Source: Bin80 sp026709335
GTDB taxonomy: Bacteria; Bacteroidota; Rhodothermia; Rhodothermales; Bin80
Length of the DNA: 64,000 bases
NCBI GenBank assembly: GCA_965200825.1
Contig: OZ241385.1
Span: forward strand, 434,001-498,000
Direction: 5' to 3'
Below the pieces are notes generated by a model. It made no database searches and was not told where the DNA came from. It saw only the letters and a program-made list of their open reading frames with translations. A program made the position numbers and the translations under genes. This document shows positions 43,277 through 52,790 of the stretch, one piece after another. Position 1 is the first letter of the stretch, and every line of letters starts with the position of its first letter.

Positions 43277-46200
43277 ATGTATTTAAAAAAGCTGTCTATT
43301 CAAGGATTCAAGAGCTTTGTTTCTCCAACAGAGCTGAATTTTGACTCTGGAATTACTGCCATTGTCGGCCCGAATGGGTGCGGAAAGTCCAATATAGTTG
43401 ATGCTCTCCGCTGGGTGATTGGAGAGCAACGAGCTCGTGTGCTGCGTTCGGACAAAATGGATAGTGTGATCTTCAATGGAACCTCTCATCGACGGGCAGT
43501 TGGGCTTGCTGACGTTCAATTAACTATTGCGAATACTCGTGGAATCTTACCTCTGGAATATTCGGAGGTAACATTGGGGCGCCGTCTTTATCGTTCAGGG
43601 GAAGCTGAATATTTGCTTAATGGTGTCGAGTGCAGGCTTCGCGATATTACCGATCTGTTTACAGATACGGGAATGGGAGCAGGTGCATATTCAGTGATCG
43701 AACTGAAAATGGTGGATGAAATCTTGTCCGAGAATACACAAGACCGCCGCCGATTATTTGAAGAAGCATCGGGGGTCACCCGATACAAGAAGCGAAGGAC
43801 AGATGCCCTCCGTAAGCTCGATCAGATGCAAACTGATCTGGAGCGCGTACAGGATCTGAGGGATGAGATTGCCACCCGGGTTCGCAGTCTGAAAAGACAA
43901 GCAAAGACTGCTGAGCGTTACCTGCGTTATAAAGCACAAGTGCGGACAGCTCACATCGCCTTGCTCAAATTTGAACATGATCGGTTGCAGGAAAAAGAGA
44001 GAATCCTGAAGGATGAGGCGAGTAAGATTACAGACATTTGTACAGAATTAACGACTTCGGTACATACTTCTGACACACAGATCGAAACCTTGCGTGCAAA
44101 ATTTGTATCGGAAGAGAAGAGATCCCAAATTAACCGCAAGGCATTTGTTGAGCGGGAGCAGCAAATTATCAAACTGGAAGGGGAAATTCGTCTGGAGGAG
44201 GCGAATAAGCAGACAATTTTGCAAAACCTTGATAGATCAAAGGCGGAAAAGAAGGATGTGATTGAGGAATTGAACAGCTTGCGATCGCAGAGAAAGTCAA
44301 TAGAAAGTACACTTGTTACCGCAATCTCAGAGGCAGATAGGCTAGTGGATGAATTGAAAGATGCGACTGCGGAGAGAGATGCTGCACGTCAACAGCTGAC
44401 AAAATTTGAAGCTAATGGCACAAGATTAGCCTCGACTGTGCAAAGTCTGGGTCAACAGAAATCTGATTATCAGCGGCAGGCCGATCGATTCAAAAGCCGG
44501 ATAACTCATTTGATGGAAGAGAAAGACAGGCTTGAAGAAGAGAGAAGGTCTGAAGATCAGGCACATAAGGACACGGTAAAGGTCAGTGAAAGTGCCCAAA
44601 AAACATTAGAGCAGGCGAGGCGGAAGCTTGAAGATGGGCGGGCCCGACAAGAAGCAGCTGAGAAAGCTTATGCAGCTTTGGGAGAAAAAGTTGTTGGAGC
44701 AGAGGAAGAAGTACAATTGGCCGAAAAGCATCTTGCTGCGAAGGATGCAGAAATCAAAATTTTGGAAGATCTTGTCAATACGTATGATTTTTTTCCCGAT
44801 GCAGTTCGTTATCTACTGACCAATGCAGAGGATCTGCAGATCACCACGCTGGGGGATTTGATCACCTGTGCTCCCAAATATCGGGCTGCTCTGGCAGCGT
44901 CTCTTGAACCCTATGGCGGATGTCTTGTGGTTGAAACGGAACGTATAGCTAGGATGGCTTCGGAACGTCTGCGAACCGAAGATATGGGGAAAGCGTATTT
45001 TATTGTCTGGGAAAATATCTCTTCAGTTTCATCTTCCGGGCATGATTTACCAAATGCTTTACTGAACCTGATCCAACTTCGTGATGAAATTCACAGGCCG
45101 ATTGTTCAGCTACTGCTTCAAGATGTATTGGTAGTAGAATCTCTGGATATAGCCCGTGAGCTCTTGGAACAGAAAGAGGGAAGGATATTTCGGTATGTCA
45201 CATTCGACGGCGAATGGATTGATGGGCGAGGCATTCTCTATGCAGGAGGAAATGAAGAAGGGGGAACCTATTCACATCTGGCCCGACAGGACAGCCTGCG
45301 AGCGGCCAAGGATACTCGTTCTGAGCTTCAGAAACAGGTCGAAATGAAAAGGGTGGTTTTGGCAGAAATGATCGACTCCCAAAATCAGATTGGTCTACCT
45401 GGAATTATTCAACAAGTGCGGGAAATGGAGCAATCATATATAGAGGCAGACCGCACCGCACAGAAGCATTCTCAAATCCTTGAGCTTGGAGAGAATCAAC
45501 TTGCTGTATTTGCTCGCAGGCAACAGCAGATTGTACGGGAGATCGAATCACTTGAACTGGATGCGCAACCGCACGATGATCAACTAGGTCAAATTGATCA
45601 AAAACTTGTTGCTGTGCAGAAAGAGTATAGGCGAGTAGAGCAAGAAATTCATTCCTGGCGTGAACAGTTGGATCAGATGCAAACGGTGTATGTCCAGGCT
45701 CATACAGCTTCTGTTCAAGCAGTTGCTAATCGTGAGCGTCTTGAGGCAGATTCAAAAAGAATCGATGAAGCAAGACTCCGACTCAGCGATCGTGCAGAGG
45801 TTCATGAAGAGGAACGTATCGCATTGGAAGAGATGCAACAAAGTGCAATCGCTCAGATTCGTCAGTTGAAAGAGCAACTTGAGACGGAGCGGTCGGTACG
45901 CGAAACTCTGAGGCAGATCAATGCAGATGACAGTGCACGAGAGCAAGAATTACGTGTAGGACTTGAACGAGCTAATGAGCGTGCACGCAAAACACAGAAG
46001 TCGCTACAGGAAGCAAGAGAGCGGGAAACTAATATTCGGGTGGAGTACAGTGCGGTCAAAGCACGCAGAGAAGATCTGCAGCTTCGTGCAAGAGAGGGGT
46101 ATGCGGTTGAGCTTACGCAATTTGAAGCAACCGAAGAGATTGATGATGTTGCTCTCAAGGAAGAAATCCAGGAGATTGAGCGAAAGCTGCAGGCTATGGG

Positions 46201-46813
46201 CAACGTAAATGCGCTCGCCCTTGAAGAATATGAAAAGCAGAGTGAGCGTCTGGAATTTATGTCGACACAATTTTCTGATCTTGAAGAGGCCAAAGAAACA
46301 CTTGTTCGTACGATCAGCGAGATCAATCGCACTGCATCGAGGCAATTTCTGGACACCTATGAACTCATCCAGGAGAATTTCCAGAGTTTATTCTGTGAGC
46401 TTTTTGGGGAAAAAGCTACATGCAAACTCGAGTTAACTGAACCGGATGATGTTTTGGAGTCACCTATTGCCGTCACGGCCAAGCCAAGTGGAAAACGTCC
46501 TGTCAACATTACACAGCTCTCCAGTGGTGAGAAAACACTCACGGCAATTGCACTTCTCTTTTCAATTTATCTTGTAAAACCGAGTCCGTTCTGCTTTCTT
46601 GATGAGGTGGATGCCCCGCTGGACGACACCAATATAGATCATTTTATGCGGGTGATTTATCGTTTTTCGTCGGACACACAGTTCGTCCTGGTCACACACA
46701 ACAAGAGAACTATGGAGATGGCCAATCGTCTCTATGGAGTGACGATGCAAGAAGAGGGTGTTTCCAGTCTAGTCAGTATCCAGTTTGATGAAGCCACGGC
46801 TATGGGGAAGTAG
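43277..46813 (+). CDS. smc: chromosome segregation protein SMC
   Basis: SMC forms the condensin core that organises and segregates the chromosome. The 1178-residue protein shows the N-terminal Walker A GPNGCGKSNIVDALRW near residue 32, a long coiled coil, the hinge around residues 500-660 (LGDLITCAPKYRAALAASLE), the returning coiled coil and the C-terminal ABC signature QLSSGEKTLTAIALLF with Walker B PFCFLDEVDAPLDDTN. The order and length match bacterial SMC rather than SbcC or RecN. Partners ScpA/ScpB are not in the window. The ATG is 13 bp behind the clpB terminator. Its 3' end overlaps convergent ridA by 14 bp. Confidence 0.97.
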   Translation: MYLKKLSIQGFKSFVSPTELNFDSGITAIVGPNGCGKSNIVDALRWVIGEQRARVLRSDKMDSVIFNGTSHRRAVGLADVQLTIANTRGILPLEYSEVTLGRRLYRSGEAEYLLNGVECRLRDITDLFTDTGMGAGAYSVIELKMVDEILSENTQDRRRLFEEASGVTRYKKRRTDALRKLDQMQTDLERVQDLRDEIATRVRSLKRQAKTAERYLRYKAQVRTAHIALLKFEHDRLQEKERILKDEASKITDICTELTTSVHTSDTQIETLRAKFVSEEKRSQINRKAFVEREQQIIKLEGEIRLEEANKQTILQNLDRSKAEKKDVIEELNSLRSQRKSIESTLVTAISEADRLVDELKDATAERDAARQQLTKFEANGTRLASTVQSLGQQKSDYQRQADRFKSRITHLMEEKDRLEEERRSEDQAHKDTVKVSESAQKTLEQARRKLEDGRARQEAAEKAYAALGEKVVGAEEEVQLAEKHLAAKDAEIKILEDLVNTYDFFPDAVRYLLTNAEDLQITTLGDLITCAPKYRAALAASLEPYGGCLVVETERIARMASERLRTEDMGKAYFIVWENISSVSSSGHDLPNALLNLIQLRDEIHRPIVQLLLQDVLVVESLDIARELLEQKEGRIFRYVTFDGEWIDGRGILYAGGNEEGGTYSHLARQDSLRAAKDTRSELQKQVEMKRVVLAEMIDSQNQIGLPGIIQQVREMEQSYIEADRTAQKHSQILELGENQLAVFARRQQQIVREIESLELDAQPHDDQLGQIDQKLVAVQKEYRRVEQEIHSWREQLDQMQTVYVQAHTASVQAVANRERLEADSKRIDEARLRLSDRAEVHEEERIALEEMQQSAIAQIRQLKEQLETERSVRETLRQINADDSAREQELRVGLERANERARKTQKSLQEARERETNIRVEYSAVKARREDLQLRAREGYAVELTQFEATEEIDDVALKEEIQEIERKLQAMGNVNALALEEYEKQSERLEFMSTQFSDLEEAKETLVRTISEINRTASRQFLDTYELIQENFQSLFCELFGEKATCKLELTEPDDVLESPIAVTAKPSGKRPVNITQLSSGEKTLTAIALLFSIYLVKPSPFCFLDEVDAPLDDTNIDHFMRVIYRFSSDTQFVLVTHNKRTMEMANRLYGVTMQEEGVSSLVSIQFDEATAMGK

Positions 46814-47228
46814 AGATCATGGCATCCACTTCAATCTCTACCAACAACTCAGGTAAGATCAGGCCTGAAACTTCAATCATTGTAGCGGCTGGACAGATAG
46901 TTTGAAAGGCTTCGGCGTGTGCTTTCCCGATCACTTCTTGATGGTCCCCAATATTTACGACATACATCCTGGTTCGCACTACATCCGTCATTGAAGCCCC
47001 CAGTTCAGTAAGAGCTTCGTCAATGATCTGGAAAATATAACAGGCCTGCAGGTAGGCATTGTTTGGTTCAACCACATTGCCATCCGGAGTCACTGCGGTA
47101 GTGCCGGATACAAATATGTGATTGCCGTTTCGGACTGCACGTGAATACCCGTACCGTGCCTCCCAAGTTGTGTTACTACTGGTTGACAGGGCTCCTTGAA
47201 TTGTCCGGGATGAATTCCTGATACGCAT
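46800..47228 (-). CDS. RidA/YjgF-family protein
   Basis: A 142-residue member of the RidA family, trimeric enzymes or binders that hydrolyse reactive enamine/imine intermediates. Seen are RNGNHIFVSGTTAVTPDG, the helical ACYIFQIIDEALTELGASM with VVRTRMYVVNI and the terminal VEIEVDAMI. The conserved Arg of catalytically active RidA (VRTRMYV) is present, though the PAATMIEVSGLILPELL segment points to a YjgH/Rid-variant subfamily; deaminase activity is thus uncertain. It is cytoplasmic. The N-terminal residues before WEARYGYSRAV are poorly conserved, so a later start may be used. It overlaps the smc 3' end by 14 bp. Confidence 0.88.
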   Translation of the reverse strand: MRIRNSSRTIQGALSTSSNTTWEARYGYSRAVRNGNHIFVSGTTAVTPDGNVVEPNNAYLQACYIFQIIDEALTELGASMTDVVRTRMYVVNIGDHQEVIGKAHAEAFQTICPAATMIEVSGLILPELLVEIEVDAMISTSP

Positions 47229-47408
47229 CCGACAAACGAATAGAAAAAATCTCTGACACAGAAAAAATGTTCTGAGTCAGAGAGTCCTATAATACAAACA
47301 CGAAACAATAATCCCAACCCACACATGGGCTTGGAGTACTGTACCAAGAGATGCCCTGACAGTCAGTTACAGTGGCTATATCTGACAAGAAAGGGGATTT
47401 AGCAAGGG

Positions 47409-47693
47409 TTACTCTTCGGCCTCTTCGCCGTGCTCTTCGCCACCTTCCTCATGAGCTTCTTCCATCTCCATGTCCATCATCTCCATTGAATCTGCGCCCT
47501 CTTCCATCATATCATCTTCCATCATTTCCCCTTCCTCCATATCTCCCTCCATCATACCGTCGTCATTCATGGCGCCTTCTTCCATCATATCATCGCTCGC
47601 GGCGTCATCCATCGAGGAGTCGTCAGATGTATTACCGCCACAGGCTGTGATAAGCAGTGCGAGGGAAAAAACAAAAATGTTTAAGAATTTCAT
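47409..47693 (-). CDS. extremely acidic methionine-rich lipoprotein
   Basis: A 94-residue lipoprotein: signal FLNIFVFSLALLITAC with lipobox ITAC, then an almost pure Asp/Glu/Met/Gly/Ala tail such as DDMMEEGAMNDDGMMEGDME, ending HEEGGEEHGEEAEE. No fold is expected; the tail is low-complexity and strongly anionic. Met clusters with acidic residues and a few His might bind metal cations (for example Cu or Ca), but this is conjecture. Start 47693 (MKFLNIF) was chosen over the longer frame because it begins the signal peptide and is preceded by an A-rich leader. The DNA is a run of imperfect GAA/GAT/ATG triplets, prone to expansion and contraction. Confidence 0.75.
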   Translation of the reverse strand: MKFLNIFVFSLALLITACGGNTSDDSSMDDAASDDMMEEGAMNDDGMMEGDMEEGEMMEDDMMEEGADSMEMMDMEMEEAHEEGGEEHGEEAEE

Positions 47694-48653
47694 TTTCTTT
47701 CTAAAAAAGTTATTGTGAAATATGTTCAAATATGAATAAATTCTGAAATCACATGCAAATACTGCCGTATTGCCTGCATAGTACAATATAGTAAAAAATT
47801 ATCAATGTGTTGAAGAATTAGAAAAATATTATGCAAATGCAAAAATTTTGGAGAATTCAATCCCTTAGAGAGATTTGTTCAAGGAGGAGGTTAGCCTTGA
47901 TTTCCTATAATTGTGGTCGATGATGATTCGTGCTACTAATATCTGCTCAAGTCAACAAGAAGGGGGCGCTTAATGAAGTAGAAACTGGCAACTGGCATTT
48001 TACCTGAATGAGATTCATAGAGATATGGAAATGGGAAAGTGAGTGGTAGTTATTTGAATTTAATGAAGTGCCATATGCGCTGATTTAATCGATAATCAGG
48101 AAGAGAGCACGGATAAAATCTCTTCATTAGTTACAAGGATGTATGAGAAAGAGGCCTGGAGTACAAGAAATCTTATGCTGGTCAAAGTTCTCTGCAGAAT
48201 TAATGAGGTGTATCTAATTTCAGAATTCTCACAGATACGATCAACCCTGTGGTGATGTCTGAAGGATTCAACACTGAAAGATATGTGTGTCAATCACACA
48301 TATGGATGCTTCCATTATTGTTACAATTCCATCAACCTCTCGATTTCTGTCAGGTCGTTGCAATTTCAAAATCATCGGATAGCTGAAATTCTTGCAAAAC
48401 CCCGAAATTGCACATAAACATTGCTCGGAAGCACCTGGGGAGTCTTCTCAGAATATATCCTGCCTTCATTTGAAAGATATAAATGATTCAAGTTTATCAA
48501 AGAGTTGGATATCGGTAAAGATGATGTATATTTACGGTGTAAGAGATTTGTAATGCAAAGGATTGGGAAACCAAATCGGAGTTTGACTCATCTCTACAAG
48601 CTAATCTCGGTATTCAAAATCGTTTAACCCAAATTCTTAATCAACCTAACGTG
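47694..48653. other. long non-coding stretch, about 960 bp
   Basis: No supported gene, RNA or IS is seen between the acidic lipoprotein and the histone-like gene. The sequence is AT-rich with many stops in all frames. It must contain the promoter of the leftward lipoprotein gene and of the histone-like gene. It may hold decayed sequence, but no similarity could be named. Confidence 0.5.
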
Positions 48654-48839
48654 ATGAACAGATATAACGAATTAAAAACCCTTGTTGACGGAATTGAAGC
48701 AGATTTCACCAAGTTCCATGATGGAAAAGTGAATGTTGCAGGTACACGGATTCGCAAAGCTATGTTAGAACTCAGAAATCTCGCCAGCGAAATTCGTAAG
48801 GAGGTACAGGAAGAACGTAACAGCAGGAAGGGCAACTAA
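48654..48839 (+). CDS. Hc1-type histone H1-like DNA-binding protein
   Basis: A 61-residue helical basic protein (MNRYNELKTLVDGIEADF, KFHDGKVNVAGTRIRKAMLE, LRNLASEIRKEVQEERNSR). The pattern, with the central AGTRIRKAM-LRNLA-EIRKEVQ segment, matches the short Hc1-like proteins of Bacteroidota, which correspond to the N-terminal part of chlamydial Hc1. They are thought to bind DNA and help organise the nucleoid. The chlamydial Lys-rich tail is missing, as is usual for this subgroup. The start could also be one codon earlier (48651). A large nested hairpin follows 28 bp after the stop. Confidence 0.85.
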   Translation: MNRYNELKTLVDGIEADFTKFHDGKVNVAGTRIRKAMLELRNLASEIRKEVQEERNSRKGN

Positions 48840-48866
48840 CTTCTGTTAGCTACCAAGGATGGAGCA

Positions 48867-48963
48867 GGTATGCCGTGAGTGAAGTTATAGATTGGATTCT
48901 AGTTCCGATTAAACTTTACTTGCAGTTAGAATCCTACTCACTGAGTGAGATTCAAGGCATACC
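48867..48963. repeat. nested inverted repeats forming a 97-nt hairpin
   Basis: Outer arms GGTATGCC (48867-48874) and GGCATACC (48956-48963), middle arms GTGAGT (48875-48880) and ACTCAC (48936-48941), inner arms GGATTCTA (48894-48901) and TAGAATCC (48927-48934) all pair perfectly in nested order. A bulge lies on the 3' side. It may be a structured terminator of the histone-like gene, a small RNA or a MITE. Confidence 0.55.
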
Positions 48964-49075
48964 CGGCTTCGCCGTTCCATACTTTCTCTGACTTCATAGA
49001 CAGGCCAGCGATGCAGTTGCATTGGTCGAGGCTTGGTTCTTGTTGTTCAGGGCCCGCCTTGTGGCAGGTTAGTCA

Positions 49076-50293
49076 TTACTCGTGACGGAGTGCTTCAATT
49101 GGATTCAGTGCTGCGGCTTTGCGTGCCGGATAGAATCCAAAGAAGATTCCAACTCCTGCTGAAAAAGCCAGTGCAATCATGATCGTAGTTGGCGAAGTGA
49201 CAGTGTTCCATCCTGTCAATTGACTGAGTATATTTGACCCGGCAAAGCCAATGGCTACTCCAATTGCGCCCCCAAGTACACTCATCACAATGCTCTCCAC
49301 AAGAAATTGAGTTAACACATCCCTTCCTCGGGCCCCTATAGCCATTCGGATTCCGATTTCTCGAGTTCGTTCCGTGACAGATACAAGCATAATATTCATA
49401 ATCCCAATCCCCCCCACCAAGAGTGAAATAGATGCGATTGCGGCCAAGAGCAGTGTCATGACTTCGGTGGTTCCCTGTTCGGCTTCTGCGAGATCATTCT
49501 GATTGCGAACGGTAAAGCCATCTTCGGCAAAGCGGGATATACCATGAGACTCTCGCATGATGGCACGTATTTCTTCTTGTGCGGAAGGTATATCATTAGA
49601 TGAAGGTGTGCTTGCCAGAATTTGAAATATTCGACTCCATCCACTGAGGCGGGTCTGAACGGTCGTGTAGGGAGCAAACACTACGTCATCTTGATCAGTG
49701 CCGCTGGCAGTCTGCCCTTTGGGTTCAAGGACACCAATGATTTCCACTGGAACATTGCGAACCTGCACAGTGAGTCCGACGGGATCTTCACCGGGAAAGA
49801 GGTTTTCTGCCACGGTGTGTCCAAGTACCATGACACGGCGCATTTGCCGGAGTTCACTTTGATCAAAAAATCGACCATACTTGAGATCCCAATTCCGGAT
49901 AATTTGATAATCCGTTGAAACTCCGTTAATTGTGGTACGCCAGTTGCCCTGTCCGCCAATGACTTGGGTTCGACTAAATACAACCGGCGAAACCGCAGAA
50001 ACGAACAGACTTTCCCGTTTGATTTTTTCAGCATCTTTGATGGTAAGCCGGTTGTAGCTTTGGGCTCCCCGACTTACTCCACCTTGCCTGCTGGCCCCCG
50101 GGGTTACCACGATCATGTTTGTCCCCAGTGTATTGATTTGTTCTTGGATTTGAGATTGGGCTCCCTGTCCAATGGCAACCATCACAATGACGGCTCCAAC
50201 ACCAATGACAATGCCCAACATTGTCAACAGTGTCCGCATTTTATTTTTCAGAATACTTTGGGATGCGACCTTTACAAGGGTTGAGGCTTTCAT
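49076..50293 (-). CDS. MacB-type ABC transporter permease
   Basis: A 405-residue permease of the MacB/LolC-type FtsX family. One N-terminal helix (MRTLLTMLGIVIGVGAVIVM) is followed by a periplasmic domain (LGTNMIVVTPGASRQGG onward), then three C-terminal helices (LLLAAIASISLLVGGIGIMN, VLGGAIGVAIGFAG, MIALAFSAGVGIFFGFYPA) with the conserved VTERTREIGIRMAIGAR loop and the PARKAAALNPIEALRHE end. It works with the separate ATPase and membrane-fusion gene upstream, exporting substrates across the envelope by mechanotransmission. The ATPase domain that is fused in E. coli MacB is a separate gene here. Last gene of the operon. Confidence 0.93.
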   Translation of the reverse strand: MKASTLVKVASQSILKNKMRTLLTMLGIVIGVGAVIVMVAIGQGAQSQIQEQINTLGTNMIVVTPGASRQGGVSRGAQSYNRLTIKDAEKIKRESLFVSAVSPVVFSRTQVIGGQGNWRTTINGVSTDYQIIRNWDLKYGRFFDQSELRQMRRVMVLGHTVAENLFPGEDPVGLTVQVRNVPVEIIGVLEPKGQTASGTDQDDVVFAPYTTVQTRLSGWSRIFQILASTPSSNDIPSAQEEIRAIMRESHGISRFAEDGFTVRNQNDLAEAEQGTTEVMTLLLAAIASISLLVGGIGIMNIMLVSVTERTREIGIRMAIGARGRDVLTQFLVESIVMSVLGGAIGVAIGFAGSNILSQLTGWNTVTSPTTIMIALAFSAGVGIFFGFYPARKAAALNPIEALRHE

Positions 50294-50336
50294 GAATAGA
50301 GCAGATCAGGTGGATGGTATATTTTGTGGGAGTTTC

Positions 50337-51056
50337 TCAGATGGTCAGATGGGCTTTGGCTGCCTCAATGCACTTGTCTTCAATGATTTTCCCGTCACGT
50401 AATTCAATTATGCGCTCTGTACAATCTGCCACATCAGATTCATGAGTAATGAGTAGGACAGTCATTCCCTGATCATGAAGTTCTTGAAAGAGGGCAAGAA
50501 CTTCCACAGAGGTCTTGCTGTCCAAATTACCGGTGGGTTCATCTGCCAACAGGATCGATGGATTGGTGACAAGGGCACGCGCGATGGCTACACGCTGCTG
50601 CTGACCACCTGAGAGTTCATTCGGCTCATGATTCATACGATCTCCAAGTCCGACTCGCTCCAATGCCTCTTCTGCTGTTTTCCGAACTTCGATTTTACGT
50701 CGGGATCTGTCATAAAGGAGAGGTAATTCAACATTTTCACGCGCCGTGGTTCGGGCCAGCAGGTTGAACCCCTGAAAGACGAATCCAATCTTGCTGTTTC
50801 GAATATCGGCCAGCTGATTACGAGACAAATTTTCAACATGCACACCATCTATATAATAGGTGCCGGAGGTTGGATAATCCAGACAACCAATGATATTCAT
50901 CAGGGTTGATTTTCCAGAACCGGATGCTCCCACGATGGCAATCATCTCTCCACGTTCGACGGTTAGATCAACTCCCTGGAGGGCATGCACTTCAGTATTT
51001 CCCATGGTATAAACCTTGGTCAATCCTTGGGTGCGCATCACAAGGTCACGTTCCAT
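50337..51056 (-). CDS. MacB-type ABC transporter ATP-binding protein
   Basis: A 239-residue ATPase of the LolD/MacB class. Walker A is IVGASGSGKSTLMNI, the signature is NELSGGQQQRVAIARALV, Walker B is SILLADEPTGNLDSKT and the H-loop is LLITHESDVAD. The GNLD-S tail after Walker B is typical for exporters of the MacB/FtsE type. It energises the FtsX-like permease downstream. It lies 5 bp from the membrane-fusion protein gene, and the run MFP-ATPase-permease has the order expected for MacA-MacB. Substrate unknown. Confidence 0.95.
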   Translation of the reverse strand: MERDLVMRTQGLTKVYTMGNTEVHALQGVDLTVERGEMIAIVGASGSGKSTLMNIIGCLDYPTSGTYYIDGVHVENLSRNQLADIRNSKIGFVFQGFNLLARTTARENVELPLLYDRSRRKIEVRKTAEEALERVGLGDRMNHEPNELSGGQQQRVAIARALVTNPSILLADEPTGNLDSKTSVEVLALFQELHDQGMTVLLITHESDVADCTERIIELRDGKIIEDKCIEAAKAHLTI

Positions 51057-51061
51057 ATGAA

Positions 51062-52333
51062 CTAAAACCCTCCTGGGCGAAAACGTCGCTGGGTTTGTTG
51101 AAAGGGATTATTTGATCCATCCCCATCCTGTTGGGTGACACCCGCAATAATCTGCATGCCAGGCTGAAGACGGTTGCTTGATACCTCCGTCATTTGACCA
51201 TCTGAAATCCCGGTTTGGGCAGGCGCCATCATGAGCTCGTCGTTTTCGTTTAGATACCAAATCATTGCAAAATTATTTCTGCTACCCCCGAAGGCTCCAC
51301 TTCCACCGCCACTCCAAGAACCACCACCACTTCGAGCATTAGGAGCTCCCCGTTGTTCACCAGCGCCACTTTCCCTAGTTTCCTCAGACGATGCCTGTCT
51401 CCGTGCAGAGATGACTTCAAACATCTTTGGGGTTGCGCGAAAACGTAAAGCGGCATTGGGCAACTTAAGAATGTCGGTTGCGGATTCGATCAAAAAGTCA
51501 ACCGTAGCAGTCATGCCAGGCAACAAGCGTCCATCAGGATTTTCAACGTCTACAACTACGGTATAATTCACAACATTTTCTTGAACGGTAGACTGCAAGC
51601 GTACTTGTCGGACCGTTCCGTTAAAGGTTTCATCAGGATAAGCCTGTACGTTAAAACGGGCGAACTGCCCTTCTTCAATTTTCCCAATATCACTCTCATC
51701 TACGGATGCAAGAATCTCCATACGAGAAAGGTCATCTGCAATCAGAAAAAGCTGAGGAGCTGAGAAGCTTGCCGCGACAGTCTGGCCAACATCTACATTT
51801 CGTTCAATCACTGTTCCTGAAATTGGAGCTATGATCGTGGCATAACTCAGATTTTGACGTGCGCGATCCAGGCTAATTTCAGCGCTTTTAGTGGATGCTT
51901 TCGCGATATCCAGATCATATTGTGCTCGTACATAATCTACTTCGGTCACAAATCGTTGGTTATAAAGAGGCTCCAGGCGTGCCAGTTCTCGCTGGGCTTG
52001 TTTAAGCTGTGCCTGGTTGCGCTCTAGGTTAGATTCTGCATCGCGTACAGTACTCCATAAAAGCGTTGTGTCAATTCGGGCAATTACCTGTCCAGCACGT
52101 ACACGATCATTGAAATCTACATAGATATCAGAGATCCTTCCGGAAACTTGGGTGCCAACTTGCACAGTTGTCACGGCATCGAGTGCCCCAGTGCTCGCGA
52201 CGACAGCTTCAAGGTCACCTTGTTCCAGAGTAACGAACCTGTAGGGACTGATTGGTTCGGCAGAGCCTTGGCTAAAATACCAAAAAGCGCCGCCGGCAAC
52301 CACAGCAACGGCTACAATGAGGGCGTATTTCAT
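51062..52333 (-). CDS. MacA-type membrane fusion protein (HlyD family)
   Basis: A 423-residue periplasmic adaptor. An N-terminal membrane anchor (YALIVAVAVVAGGAFWYFSQ) is followed by the barrel-sandwich/lipoyl half (VVASTGALDAVTTVQVGTQV, GTVIERNVDVGQTVA), a helical hairpin (TVRDAESNLERNQAQLKQAQ) and the beta-barrel and membrane-proximal domains. Unusually, a Gly/Ser/Arg-rich insertion lies near residues 330-355 (RSGGGSWSGGGSGAFGGSR) in the membrane-proximal region, and the C-terminus ends in a Gln/Arg-rich tail. It should link the MacB-type pump to an outer-membrane channel, which is not in the window. It begins the transport part of the sigma-factor operon. Confidence 0.9.
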   Translation of the reverse strand: MKYALIVAVAVVAGGAFWYFSQGSAEPISPYRFVTLEQGDLEAVVASTGALDAVTTVQVGTQVSGRISDIYVDFNDRVRAGQVIARIDTTLLWSTVRDAESNLERNQAQLKQAQRELARLEPLYNQRFVTEVDYVRAQYDLDIAKASTKSAEISLDRARQNLSYATIIAPISGTVIERNVDVGQTVAASFSAPQLFLIADDLSRMEILASVDESDIGKIEEGQFARFNVQAYPDETFNGTVRQVRLQSTVQENVVNYTVVVDVENPDGRLLPGMTATVDFLIESATDILKLPNAALRFRATPKMFEVISARRQASSEETRESGAGEQRGAPNARSGGGSWSGGGSGAFGGSRNNFAMIWYLNENDELMMAPAQTGISDGQMTEVSSNRLQPGMQIIAGVTQQDGDGSNNPFQQTQRRFRPGGF

Positions 52334-52355
52334 TCAGGTTAATGGGGTCTTTGGT

Positions 52356-52790
52356 CTATTGATTTGATGGCTTTTTTCTATGTGAGCGGCGCTCTGAGCG
52401 TTTATCATATCGATCTGTGCGGCGCTTTTGGCGATTTTGCCGTTGATCCATCCAAGCTTCAAGGCGTTGCCATTGATCGGGAGTCAAAATTTGTTCGAGA
52501 TCTTCAAGTAGTATCTGATGTTGGAATGCAAGGCTGTCAACCATGCGTCTACGTTGCTGCATGAATGATTTTTCAGCCCTGCGTAGTACCATTTTGACCT
52601 CTGTTAGTTGCTCTTCGTCACTGAACTCAATGATTCGTTCGAGATGGCGCATCATCCCACCCTGAATACGGGTGTTTGCCAGAGCAACGTTTCGATGATG
52701 TTGCCATGCGCTGGTTACGAGGATTCCAATTGCAATTCCTACAATCAGGGTAATGCCAAGAAGCAGGAAGGATTTGACACGAGTGCTCAT
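52356..52790 (-). CDS. membrane-anchored CpxP/heavy-metal-sensor-like protein
   Basis: A 144-residue protein with one N-terminal membrane helix (LLLGITLIVGIAIGILVTSA), then a periplasmic helical domain (RHLERIIEFSDEEQLTEVKM, HQILLEDLEQILTPDQWQRL) like CnrX/ZraP/Spy-type sensors or chaperones, and a highly basic C-terminal tail (KRRTDRYDKRSERRSHRKK). The LTPDQW element matches the LTxxQ motif of the Spy family. It overlaps the anti-sigma-like gene by 4 bp (ATGA) and precedes the efflux genes by 22 bp, suggesting a periplasmic sensing or buffering role in the stress module. Confidence 0.75.
   Translation of the reverse strand: MSTRVKSFLLLGITLIVGIAIGILVTSAWQHHRNVALANTRIQGGMMRHLERIIEFSDEEQLTEVKMVLRRAEKSFMQQRRRMVDSLAFQHQILLEDLEQILTPDQWQRLEAWMDQRQNRQKRRTDRYDKRSERRSHRKKPSNQ

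Noticed and set aside
47372..47718. Rightward frames rich in Pro/Ser/Ile opposite the acidic lipoprotein
   Set aside because: They are mirror images of the GAA/GAT/ATG triplet runs of the minus-strand gene, which has a proper lipoprotein signal.
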